The translations under genes were made by a program, and so were the position numbers. The notes under the pieces were generated by a model that saw nothing but the letters and a program-made list of their open reading frames with translations, made no database searches and was not told where the DNA came from. A stretch of 64,000 nucleotides of DNA from an uncultured Bacteroides sp. (GTDB lineage: Bacteria; Bacteroidota; Bacteroidia; Bacteroidales; Bacteroidaceae), in the NCBI GenBank assembly GCA_949288585.1, contig CASEKR010000006.1:2471-66470 (forward strand), in the 5' to 3' direction. This document shows positions 34,800 through 42,543 of the stretch, piece after piece (positions within the stretch are counted from its first letter, which is position 1; each line of letters starts with the position of its first letter).

Positions 34800-37412
34800 T
34801 TATTTCAGTTTCAACACATACGTTTTCAAACCAAAGCGGGGCATAGAGACTTTCAACCGTGCCGCACGGCCGGACACTTGCTGCCACTCCGGCCACGCCA
34901 CGTGCGCGCCGTCCAGGCCGACTTCTTCCACGCCTGCCACGGGCACAGACAGCTTCACCTCGCAGGGACGGCCGTCCCCCTCGGCATTGAAAAGCCTCAT
35001 CACCACATCCCCGTCTTGCAAATAGGCCGCGCTTAGCTGGTAACCGCTGCCGCCCAAGTCGATGAACGAGCGGGAAACAGGCGTCGCGTCGGCCAGCCAG
35101 CAACTTTGCAACGGCTCATTCCAGGCATCGCTGGCGGCTTGGATGCGGGCCTCGTCCCACTGCCCACGATGGGGAATAAGGGCGTAGGACACCTCGGTCG
35201 GCCCCGTAATCTTGTAGTCAGGTCCCCAAAGTCCCTGCCCGGAATACTGGAGCGTCAGCCCGAGCGGGAAGCCGCTGCCATAGGTGTAGGAGGTGGTATG
35301 GTCAGACAGCAGGGCCAAGGAGTGGCCGTCGCCAGGTTCCGCCAAGTCCACCCAGTTCAATATGATGTTGTGTTTGATATTGTCCCATGAATTGAAATGC
35401 GTGTCCTCCAGGCGGCTGCGGCACACGTCGAAGGGAGCATTCTTGCTGAGGGCTGCTTCGTGCAAATCGGCTGGGAACAGGATGTTCAGCTTGTAGCGGG
35501 CGTCGCAATAAGCCCGGCGGTTGTCGCGCCAATGTTCTTCTTTATACTCGCCGATGCCCACGTTGCCCCGCCAGTCGATGCGCAGGTGGCAGTCGATGCG
35601 GGGGCTGCCGGCCTTCAGCGACAGGGTCTGCGTGAAAGGATGCCCGGCTATCTGCCCTTCCATCCGTACAGCTTTCTCGAAAGCGTTGTCGCACAAGACG
35701 GATAACTTGACAGGGCTTTCGGCGGACGAGCGGAAACGTCCCTCCCCATAAAAGAAGCCGCGCAACTCACCCCAGGCATATCGGCTGCCGCGAGGGACAT
35801 ATTCCTTGTCCCCTTCCTGCTTGGCCACCAGGCTTTTAATGGTTCCTCCCTTGGCCAGGTCGAACGTGATTTTGTACACATCGTTCTCCAGCACGTAAAC
35901 GCCCTTGGCGGCCTGCTGCGCGACGTGTCCTTCTGTTGTTCCCGAATCCAATCTTTTCCCTGTTGACTTGACCTTGTACGTCGAATAGCCAAAGGGAAGA
36001 ACCATTGCCCGGAAATACAAGCGGGAAGCCCCGCCCGTTCTCTCTACATAGCTGTCAATCTTGCGGCCGTTCCAGTCATACACCTCCACGGCGCGGGAAG
36101 CCCCATCCGGCAGGCAGACGCCGACCACTTCATCGCGCTCCACGCCCTGCGTGTTGGCCAGGCGCAGGTAGGCCGTCTCCCATCCGTCCCCCGGCAGGCA
36201 GGCATCCCCTGCCGCCAGGCTTTGCAAGGCTTCCTCCTTTATCTTATGAGTAATAGCATTTGTGTTGTCCGTCCATCGGCGGATGGCATCCGCCCAGGTG
36301 CCCTTGCCGTGCAAGCCGTTGTAGGGCACAATCCACGAGTCATGATGCTGGGCCAGCATGAGCGTGCGCCAAGCCTCGTCCATGTCCGCCGGGCGGTAAG
36401 CGTAGTCGTTTCCCACCCGTGCCATGACTGCCAGCTTCTCCGCCTGCACCAAGTTGTTCTCGGAGACACGCACCTGCTGCGCGATGCGTTGCAGCACCTG
36501 GCTGCCCCACATCAGGCACGGCAGCACATCTTCCTGCGAGAAACGCCAGTCGTCATCGCTCTGCCCGTCTGAAATTTGTTCGATATAGTCGCGCCACAAC
36601 GTGTAGATGGAGCGGTTCTTCGTGCGCTGGCCGCTCCCCAGCCACGGGCCGTTCTTCCAACCCGCATCCTGGAAACACATGCCCACAGGGTGCTTGATGC
36701 CCGCCTCGCGGCAAGCCGAGAGATATTCGCCGGAATTGGCCCAGGCCGTGGTCTGCCAAGTAGAACCCGGTTCCAGAGCCTCGCAGGCATAGCGCGGCAC
36801 CGCCAGCAGAGAGGTGCCGTCAGGTCCTATCCAATTGACCAACTCGCCGCCATAAGCGGCCGTATAGCCTCCCCAGCAGGTGTTGGGGCACTTCAGCACG
36901 GCATACTTGAAGCCCAACTGGCGGAGCACCTGGGGCAAGCAACTGGTGAAGCAAGGTTCTTCGACGGAATAGGTGGTGAACTCCACGCCCGGGAAATGGG
37001 CATGAATCTTACGCATGCCATATTGGAACTGGCGGATGATGCTCTCGCCCGAGATATTATAACAATAAGGCTGCGCGTAGGTGGGGTTGGTGAACTCCAC
37101 CCGTTCGCCGGCGGCGACAGCCTGGAAGCGGCGGTATGCCTCGGGCGTGCGGACTTGCACCGTGTCCCATGTCTCCGGCTCGATTTCCAGGCAAATCCTC
37201 CAGTCGGGATGTGCCGCCAGTTGGTCTACGATGAACTGGGTCTTCCACTCTACCGGATAATGCCCATAAATGCCGCCGTGATAACCGTCGACAAAATAGG
37301 GTCGCTGGGCGCAAAGCGGAAGGGCGCCCCACAAGAAGATTCCCCACAAAAGCAGGAGGCAGATGTTTGCCTTTGTCCTTTTTCCACGATTGTTCGATGC
37401 GAATGATTCCAT
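34800..37412 (-). CDS. GH38-like alpha-mannosidase with altered active-site motifs
   Basis: This 870-residue protein has a signal-like segment (ICLLLLWGIFLWGALPLCAQ) after a charged start. The GH38 fold is suggested by RPYFVDGYHGGIYGHYPVEW at the N-terminus, an ICLEIEPETWDTV strand, a CLPQVLRQLGFKYAVLKCP segment, LAQHHDSW in the metal/three-helix region, and a long C-terminal beta domain with QTLSLKAGSPRIDCHLRIDW. By alignment by eye, the canonical HxD metal motif reads HGG here, and the nucleophile Asp (in xPDxFGxSxxLPQ) is Glu in SVEEPCFTSCLPQ. Either this is a subfamily with its own chemistry or I have misaligned it. It heads the GH38-GH31-GH92 unit. Confidence 0.75.
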   Translation of the reverse strand: MESFASNNRGKRTKANICLLLLWGIFLWGALPLCAQRPYFVDGYHGGIYGHYPVEWKTQFIVDQLAAHPDWRICLEIEPETWDTVQVRTPEAYRRFQAVAAGERVEFTNPTYAQPYCYNISGESIIRQFQYGMRKIHAHFPGVEFTTYSVEEPCFTSCLPQVLRQLGFKYAVLKCPNTCWGGYTAAYGGELVNWIGPDGTSLLAVPRYACEALEPGSTWQTTAWANSGEYLSACREAGIKHPVGMCFQDAGWKNGPWLGSGQRTKNRSIYTLWRDYIEQISDGQSDDDWRFSQEDVLPCLMWGSQVLQRIAQQVRVSENNLVQAEKLAVMARVGNDYAYRPADMDEAWRTLMLAQHHDSWIVPYNGLHGKGTWADAIRRWTDNTNAITHKIKEEALQSLAAGDACLPGDGWETAYLRLANTQGVERDEVVGVCLPDGASRAVEVYDWNGRKIDSYVERTGGASRLYFRAMVLPFGYSTYKVKSTGKRLDSGTTEGHVAQQAAKGVYVLENDVYKITFDLAKGGTIKSLVAKQEGDKEYVPRGSRYAWGELRGFFYGEGRFRSSAESPVKLSVLCDNAFEKAVRMEGQIAGHPFTQTLSLKAGSPRIDCHLRIDWRGNVGIGEYKEEHWRDNRRAYCDARYKLNILFPADLHEAALSKNAPFDVCRSRLEDTHFNSWDNIKHNIILNWVDLAEPGDGHSLALLSDHTTSYTYGSGFPLGLTLQYSGQGLWGPDYKITGPTEVSYALIPHRGQWDEARIQAASDAWNEPLQSCWLADATPVSRSFIDLGGSGYQLSAAYLQDGDVVMRLFNAEGDGRPCEVKLSVPVAGVEEVGLDGAHVAWPEWQQVSGRAARLKVSMPRFGLKTYVLKLK

Positions 37413-37463
37413 GGTTGCTTTTCCTTGATATTACGGTTCGCTGTTAACTTTCAATTTCACCTG

Positions 37464-37471
37464 CAAATATA
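37464..37471 (-). promoter_or_regulatory. -7 box candidate for the GH38 unit
   Basis: The minus strand reads TATATTTG (TAnnTTTG), 52 bp upstream of the GH38 ATG. A second, weaker box (TATACTTTG, 37518-37526) lies 44 bp from the motif at 37571 and may be the regulated promoter. Confidence 0.4.
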
Positions 37472-37570
37472 AAGGCAAAACTCCATCAAGCCTCAGCAAG
37501 TAAACGCAAGGTATAAGCAAAGTATATCAGAGAAAGAGCAACTATCTGGGAATCAAACTATAACAAAAAT

Positions 37571-37590
37571 CCAGAGTAGATATGTTTGAC
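37571..37590. promoter_or_regulatory. Shared PUL motif, copy 2 (candidate operator)
   Basis: CCAGAGTAGATATGTTTGAC matches copy 1 (29999-30018) at 15 of 20 positions, with the central AGTAGATA identical. It touches the stop codon of the regulator gene. It lies 44 bp from a -7-like box, against 45 bp for copy 1. Confidence 0.5.
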
Positions 37591-39212
37591 TACTTTTTGG
37601 GCGGCACAGGCGAGAAAGTACCTATCTTTTTCACCCGCTCGTCGAACTCCTCCGCGTCAAAATCGGACAATTTCCGCAGTTTGCTCTTGTAGTTGTAAAC
37701 AGTCTGGATGGAACAATGCAAGAAGGAAGCCACCTGCCCCATGTTCGAAATGCCCAGGCGCATCAGGGCAAAGATGCGCAGTTCGATGTTCAACTTCCCT
37801 GCCGGCAGGACATACCGTTCTTCCGGACGCAGCAGTGTGTTGAAGTCTTCCAGGAAGAGGGGATACAACTGAAGGAAGGCTTTGTCGAAGTTGCTGTACA
37901 GTTCCTCCAGTTCAAGTTCGAAAGGCTTGGAAGAAGACTTGTACACTTCGTCCGTCTTGCCCACCTTGATTTTGCGAGCCACGTCGCGCCGGTACTCGTC
38001 CAGCTTGTTGATGTAGACGGCGCACTGGCTCATGAAGTAACCGACGTATTTTTCCTTGACCGCATTGATTTCGTTCAGCTTCTCGTTCAGCGCGGAGAGT
38101 TCTTTGTTCTTTTGCTTCAAGTGGTCCTTGATGCTCAACACAATTTTCATCTGCTTATAAATAAAGAAGAGCGACCCGGCCAGCACGACGATGAAGACGA
38201 CAATGAGCACGAGGTAAAACTGGAGTTTCCCCTTCTGTTCCTCCAACATCGTCAGGTAAGAGTTCTCGATAATGGGGTGGATGCGCGCGATGATGGTGTT
38301 TTTGAAACGGGAATTATACCGGTTGGCATCGTCCAGCGCCACCTTCACGTAGTTGTAGGCCCGCGTGATGTCCCCCTCCTTATACAAGAGCCAGGCCAGG
38401 CTCAGCAGGGCTTCGTTCTCCCTCACCGCCTGTTTCTTGTCGGCAATGGCCGCCTGGACCAGGAACTTCTTCTCCAGCAGCGAGTCGCCCAACTGCTCAT
38501 AAGCCTTGGCCAATGCCATGGCCAGCATGGCCCGGTCGTGCGTTTCCGGCTCCGTCTTCCCGTACAGGTCTTTCAAGATGGCCAAAGCCTCGTCCACCTT
38601 CCCCTGGTATTGGAGTTTGAAGGCCAGTTCCTTGCGGTACATGTCCGTGCCTTCGCCCAGGACAGACATTACCGTGTCGCGGTAAGCCTCCTTCTTCGAG
38701 GCATAGTAGACGGAGAAGCGGTTATCGTCGGTGTAGCGGATGTAGTTCTCACAATAGCGGATGTAGTTCCACCCATAGGCCGCTTTCAGGTAATCCGGCA
38801 AATCGGCACAACGTATCGACTCGAAGATTTTGTTGGCTTGCACGAACAGGCCCGACAGCGAGTAGACAAAGGCCAGGTTCAGGCGGCTTTCCAACAGGGC
38901 GTTTTCGTTGCCAAGCATCTCTGCAATCCGGATATTATCATGGATATAACGCTCGGCGGAGTCGCAGACAAAAGTGGAATAAGCACTGAAGAGAGCCGCA
39001 TTCACTTGGAAGGTTTCCTCCAACGATTCCGACCGCCTCCGCTTTTCCTTCAACGAATCAATCTTCTGCTGTTTCAGGTCACTGTAATGCTGCCTGTTGG
39101 CTATCACCTTGTCCAGTTCGTTCAACAGCGAATCCCTCTTGTCCGCCCCCACGGCGCGCAGCGGGGACAACAAAAGTAAGCACAGGCCGACAATCTCTAC
39201 TATGTATTTCAT
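37590..39212 (-). CDS. Membrane-anchored TPR/HTH regulator of the PUL
   Basis: The start MKYIVEIVGLCLLLLSPLRAVGA (540 residues) gives a signal peptide; the frame is open 43 codons further without one. Residues about 25-325 are TPR-like helices (ALLESRLNLAFVYSLSGLFVQANKIFE, AMLALAKAYEQLGDS-like). A single membrane helix FYLVLIVVFIVVLAGSLFFIY lies near 330-350. A coiled coil (LKQKNKELSALNEKLNEINAVKEKY) follows, then a cytoplasmic domain ending in a helix-turn-helix, NMGQVASFLHCSIQTVYNYKSKLR. It resembles the DUF6377 regulators of Bacteroides PULs: a periplasmic sensor joined to a cytoplasmic DNA-binding end. It probably senses released oligosaccharide and activates the locus, with the motifs at 29999 and 37571 as candidate targets. 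Confidence 0.8.
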   Translation of the reverse strand: MKYIVEIVGLCLLLLSPLRAVGADKRDSLLNELDKVIANRQHYSDLKQQKIDSLKEKRRRSESLEETFQVNAALFSAYSTFVCDSAERYIHDNIRIAEMLGNENALLESRLNLAFVYSLSGLFVQANKIFESIRCADLPDYLKAAYGWNYIRYCENYIRYTDDNRFSVYYASKKEAYRDTVMSVLGEGTDMYRKELAFKLQYQGKVDEALAILKDLYGKTEPETHDRAMLAMALAKAYEQLGDSLLEKKFLVQAAIADKKQAVRENEALLSLAWLLYKEGDITRAYNYVKVALDDANRYNSRFKNTIIARIHPIIENSYLTMLEEQKGKLQFYLVLIVVFIVVLAGSLFFIYKQMKIVLSIKDHLKQKNKELSALNEKLNEINAVKEKYVGYFMSQCAVYINKLDEYRRDVARKIKVGKTDEVYKSSSKPFELELEELYSNFDKAFLQLYPLFLEDFNTLLRPEERYVLPAGKLNIELRIFALMRLGISNMGQVASFLHCSIQTVYNYKSKLRKLSDFDAEEFDERVKKIGTFSPVPPKK

Positions 39213-39235
39213 ATCACTTACGAAAAAGTTTAATA

Positions 39236-39243
39236 CAAAATTA
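39236..39243 (-). promoter_or_regulatory. -7 box of the regulator gene
   Basis: The minus strand reads TAATTTTG, matching TAnnTTTG, 24 bp upstream of the chosen ATG. This supports the shorter start, because transcription would begin near 39229, inside the longer frame. Confidence 0.5.
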
Positions 39244-39366
39244 GAGAAATTTTGAAATGTTTGCAGAAAAAAGTATGTTAAATATAGCTGCATAGCTCGC
39301 CTTCGCAAGAAAAACACCCGTTTGCCGCACAAAGAACGCACGCAAGATTGGCCGGGGTTTCACCCG

Positions 39367-40017
39367 TCATGTAGACAACACGATGGCCCTCACGTTGCCG
39401 AAATGGCGGTCGCGCAAATCATCGGGGGCAATCAGGAAATCGAGCACGCCCCAATCCATGAAATTCAGCCGGAACCCCTCGTCTTCGTCCGAATCCACCT
39501 GCAACAGAATCTGCCAGTCTTCGTAGGGCGGGTCCCAGGTCTCCCATTCGCGGTGGTTGGGCGGAGCCAGCAACGCATGTTCAGGGGCATACCGCCTGAT
39601 GTCGCGGACAAAACCAATACGCCATTCCGCAGGATTCACCTGCATGCCCCCATCGTCGACCAAGACTGTTTCGCGGAAAGAGCCGTCCACCTTGGGGAAA
39701 TACAGCACCTTCACGTCGTCGGCCGCGCTCACGTAGCCGCCGATGCCGGGGATGTCGTCCAGGCGGCCCATGTAGTAGCCGATTTTTGCGAAGAAAGACA
39801 GCAAGCCTTCATGTGGCAAAGCATCCCCGCTGTCCAGGGACGCCACGTCGGCCAGGTTGATTTGGCAAACAAATTCATAAGGATACTCTTCGCCGTCGGC
39901 GGCCGTATAGACCGGGTAGTCCGTCCCGGCGGGCAAGTCCGGATTGCCCCAGAAGCGCGAACTGCCCGGCGGCAATTTGCCTGCCGGCTTTGACAATTTC
40001 AAGTAGATAGGTTCCAT
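39367..40017 (-). CDS. DUF1963 (YwqG-like) cytoplasmic protein
   Basis: This 216-residue protein starts at MEPIYLKLSKPAGKLPPGSS; a longer frame adds 21 residues rich in Arg/His and less likely. DUF1963 hallmarks are RFWGNPDLPAG, YPYEFVCQINLADVASLD, LPHEGLLSFFAKI and, at the end, WQILLQVDSDEDEGFRLNFMDWGVLDFLI. Members often have Asp/Glu-rich ends and an unknown role. There is no signal peptide, so it is probably cytoplasmic. It lies upstream of the PUL regulator on the same strand with a 154-bp gap and is probably unrelated to glycan use. Confidence 0.8.
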   Translation of the reverse strand: MEPIYLKLSKPAGKLPPGSSRFWGNPDLPAGTDYPVYTAADGEEYPYEFVCQINLADVASLDSGDALPHEGLLSFFAKIGYYMGRLDDIPGIGGYVSAADDVKVLYFPKVDGSFRETVLVDDGGMQVNPAEWRIGFVRDIRRYAPEHALLAPPNHREWETWDPPYEDWQILLQVDSDEDEGFRLNFMDWGVLDFLIAPDDLRDRHFGNVRAIVLST

Positions 40018-40080
40018 CGGCCAAACAATGCGGGCGGGTTCATGATGCCGGTGCGCGGCCCGCCCCTTTGTCCCGCACAC

Positions 40081-40448
40081 CTGCCTGCAAAGGTAACGAT
40101 TTTCATCTTATCCGCCCGCCCTTGGCAAAGAAATCCCTCCGAAACCTCCATCAACCAGCCTTTCCACCCTCTTTCCCCCTACCTCGCTCTTGTCTATATA
40201 CAAGAGCGAGGTAAGAGCGAGATACGAGCAGGCAACGACTTTAAGTCTATGACATGCCCTATCAATGCCTTTATACCGCCGAGGGTGAACGCCTTTTCTG
40301 CGAGCGGCATAATTGCCGGATTTATCCCGACAACCGAGGCATCTACTGGCATTTCAATTAACCGTGAGATTTCGAGACGGGATGTGTATGTGCATTGGAG
40401 GAAGAATAAGAGATACAGGTTCATTTGTATTGGTGTAACTATGCAGAA
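40081..40448. other. Gap between DUF1963 and NERD genes
   Basis: I see no convincing gene here. It holds a perfect palindrome (40181-40212) and, after 40260, open frames on both strands with no recognisable family or ribosome binding site, possibly a decayed gene. Base composition shifts from GC-rich to AT-rich near 40200, which may mark one end of the islet. Confidence 0.4.
40181..40212. repeat. Perfect 13-bp inverted repeat
   Basis: ACCTCGCTCTTGT and its exact complement ACAAGAGCGAGGT flank a 6-base loop CTATAT. There is no U-run on either side. A partial copy (AAGAGCGAGATAC) follows at once. It may be a terminator-like stem or an insertion scar. Confidence 0.6.
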
Positions 40449-41210
40449 TTACCAAAATCTTCTTCGGAACGAAAAACCGCCGAAGCGAAACAACGAGCCA
40501 AAGGATGTTGTATAGGTGGACTGCGGTGTATTACGGCCGTAATATGTAGCAGAGTTGATTTGCGAAGCAACAATCATCGGATTATTGCCATTTTGTACAG
40601 CCTTAGTAAATAAGTCCATTATCTCGTATTTGTTACCGAATACGGCATTGGGCCGAGTCAGAATCTCAGATACCACTCGCTGAATAGAATGAGGATATAT
40701 GATAAACGTATTGTTGGCATGACAAGTAATGTTCTTAAACTCACTACTTCCAAAGAATACGATGACTGAATAAATCGGAATACCAGGATTTTGTGGCAAA
40801 GATTGTCTGATAGCTTGGATATGCCCGGCATTTTGCATGACAGGATTATAAAAGCGATGCTTTTCTTTACCATAAGCCAATAATTGGGTCCAATACTTTT
40901 GATGTTCATTACCGAAAATCCATCCACTGTAATCCTTTACCTCAAAAACAATAATACCCGCTGTTGTAGCAACGGCTACATCGACCTGCGTATATTCCCC
41001 ATTAGGTTTCTGTATGTATAAGTCGTGAAATATGGCTTTAGGGTTGACACCTGCTTTTAATAGCTCTAATATAACTTTACGCTCAGACCACTCTCCACGA
41101 GTAATAGGCGTAACTTGCTCAATGAGTTTGCACTCTTCCCGTTTGATATAAACAAGATATGCTATACCAACCGCCAAACATATTAGGACTATGACAAATA
41201 TAGGTGACAT
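40449..41210 (-). CDS. NERD-domain protein with N-terminal membrane segment
   Basis: This 253-residue protein has one membrane helix at 4-21 (IFVIVLICLAVGIAYLVY). A nuclease-related (NERD) domain follows: TRGEWSERKVILELLKAG, then QVDVAVATTAGIIVFEVKDYSGW. Asp77, Glu90 and Lys92 match the PD-(D/E)xK-type pattern, and YWTQLLAYGKEKHRFYNPVMQN is also typical. NERD proteins are thought to process nucleic acid and are often in mobile or defence regions. The C-terminus is Arg/Phe-rich (GSLFRFGGFSFRRRFW). The gene is AT-rich compared with its neighbours. It follows the 230-residue protein by 38 bp, probably on the same transcript. Confidence 0.82.
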   Translation of the reverse strand: MSPIFVIVLICLAVGIAYLVYIKREECKLIEQVTPITRGEWSERKVILELLKAGVNPKAIFHDLYIQKPNGEYTQVDVAVATTAGIIVFEVKDYSGWIFGNEHQKYWTQLLAYGKEKHRFYNPVMQNAGHIQAIRQSLPQNPGIPIYSVIVFFGSSEFKNITCHANNTFIIYPHSIQRVVSEILTRPNAVFGNKYEIMDLFTKAVQNGNNPMIVASQINSATYYGRNTPQSTYTTSFGSLFRFGGFSFRRRFW

Positions 41211-41248
41211 AAATTGAGTTTGAGAGAAGGATTCGCAATGCTATAGGC

Positions 41249-41941
41249 TTATTGGAAATCAATTATAGGAATTACTTTTGTAGTTCCATATTCTTGATAC
41301 TTATAGTTCCCAATTTGTCTTGCACATTTCCCCTTAGGAGCCTTAATTACTTGTTTGTTATAAAAATTATCACCCTCCTGAGCTAAGATTAAAACCTCTA
41401 AATCAGAAGTAATTATATGTCCAGCAATAGTTTTTCTAATTTCTAAAGCAATAGCATCACCTGACTCTAGAACCTTCTGCACTTCAAAATTTTTTCTACT
41501 TACACATTCGCCCGGCTTGTCAAACAATATTTTTCCAGAAGTGGTGATTTCATCCGATTTAGGCCGTTTTACACCATCAATTATTCTAATCGCCGGCACT
41601 GTTTTTTCTATTTCCATTTTGGTGCTATACCTATAAGTTCCTACATGTTGAGCGCGCTGGTCACTTTTAAGAACGATTTTTTGGTCGTCATAAAATTGTT
41701 GTTTTTCATTCGGTATAATAAAAACGATTGCACCAAAAGAGTCATCAGCATGCGCTAATGCACACCCTTCTATCACTTGAAACACTTCAAATTGTGAATA
41801 TTCCATATAACCTTCTGGTTCTTCAAATATTTCAAGTCCAATTATTCCAGAATTATGAGATAGATTTACATAAAAAGCAAAAGCAAACGTCAGTATAATA
41901 CCTGTGATTACACCAAGCAAGTAAACAAGCCATTTCTTCAT
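41249..41941 (-). CDS. Membrane-anchored protein with a duplicated domain, unknown function
   Basis: I do not recognise the family. The 230-residue protein has an N-terminal helix (WLVYLLGVITGIILTFAFAFYV) and then two copies of one domain of about 80 residues, at 38-121 and 138-229. Matching points are IFEEPEG / LFDKPGE, FEVFQVIEGCALA / FEVQKVLESGDAIA, QQFYDDQKIV / DNFYNKQVIK, HVGTYRY / QIGNYKY and VPAIRIID / VIPIIDF. The domain looks all-beta. The protein is probably anchored in the inner membrane with its domains in the periplasm, or is an uncleaved export substrate. The gene is strongly AT-rich and lies in the islet beside tRNA-Leu. A TACCTTTG box at 42081-42088 could drive it. Confidence 0.65.
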   Translation of the reverse strand: MKKWLVYLLGVITGIILTFAFAFYVNLSHNSGIIGLEIFEEPEGYMEYSQFEVFQVIEGCALAHADDSFGAIVFIIPNEKQQFYDDQKIVLKSDQRAQHVGTYRYSTKMEIEKTVPAIRIIDGVKRPKSDEITTSGKILFDKPGECVSRKNFEVQKVLESGDAIALEIRKTIAGHIITSDLEVLILAQEGDNFYNKQVIKAPKGKCARQIGNYKYQEYGTTKVIPIIDFQ

Positions 41942-42256
41942 AATTGATAATAGTTCTTATACTATAGCAAAACTTTAAAGCCATTCTCAAAGCCGATATA
42001 GCTTATGAGGTGAATGGAATAGTCTCACGTATTGTTACATTATTCATTTTTAGGTTTTTAACGTGATATCGTTTATGCTACAAAGGTAGCACTTTTGTCG
42101 GTATTCCACTTCATGTTTCACAAAAAATACAAGAAATATCTATAAGTCCTTCGGGCGATTATTTATTGAGATGCTATTTCAATGATATTCAAATTCACTT
42201 AATGAGTTGTAGGAAATGGATATATGGGAACAAAATGGGAACAACGAGCATAAAAT
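41942..42256. other. AT-rich intergenic region with promoter box and direct repeat
   Basis: There is no gene. The minus strand has TACCTTTG (42081-42088), a -7 box that would start a transcript near 42074 towards the duplicated-domain gene. ATGGGAACAA occurs twice at 42224-42233 and 42235-42244, close to the tRNA-Leu terminator. The repeat could be a relic of an integration event. Confidence 0.45.
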
Positions 42257-42297
42257 AAAATCGGCTAAGCATTGATGTTCAATCACTTAGCCGATTT
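42257..42297 (-). terminator. Terminator of tRNA-Leu
   Basis: On the minus strand AAATCGGCTAAG pairs with CTTAGCCGATTT around a loop, followed by TTATTTTATG. It begins 6 bp past the tRNA 3' end. Confidence 0.85.
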
Positions 42298-42302
42298 GCT
42301 CG

Positions 42303-42384
42303 TACCCAGACCCGGGGTCGAACCGGGATGGGTTGCCCCACTGGTGTTTGAGACCAGCGCGTCTACCAATTCCGCCATCTGGGC
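42303..42384 (-). tRNA. tRNA-Leu (anticodon CAA)
   Basis: The minus strand from GCCCAGATGGCGG folds as a class II tRNA. The anticodon arm is CTGGT-CTCAAAC-ACCAG, giving anticodon CAA for the UUG codon. There is a variable arm, the T-arm CCGGG-TTCGACC-CCGGG shape and acceptor TCTGGGT with discriminator A. CCA is not encoded. The first pair is G-U. TATCTTTG lies 25 bp upstream and a terminator follows. Confidence 0.93.
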
Positions 42385-42408
42385 AACTTGTTTTCTTAAA
42401 TTGCGGTG

Positions 42409-42416
42409 CAAAGATA
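42409..42416 (-). promoter_or_regulatory. -7 box of the tRNA-Leu promoter
   Basis: The minus strand reads TATCTTTG, 25 bp upstream of the mature tRNA 5' end. TTGC lies about 16 bp further upstream as a weak -33. Confidence 0.6.
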
Positions 42417-42543
42417 CGGCTTTTTCCGGAACTTGCAATAGTTTTCCTAAAAAAAGGCGAAAAAAACAAGAAAATAAGCCCTCGGGAGTCGGACGTAAGG
42501 AAATAAGACGTACATTAGCGGAAACTTTTAATACTTATATCGT

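Noticed and set aside
40057-40082. A fifth copy of the 22-bp repeat near the DUF1963 start
   Set aside because: Only the short string TGCGGGACAAA is shared, without a second unit or core palindrome, so it may be chance.
40194-40515. Small open frames on both strands between the DUF1963 and NERD genes
   Set aside because: They overlap each other, have no recognisable family or ribosome binding site, and one runs into the NERD gene.
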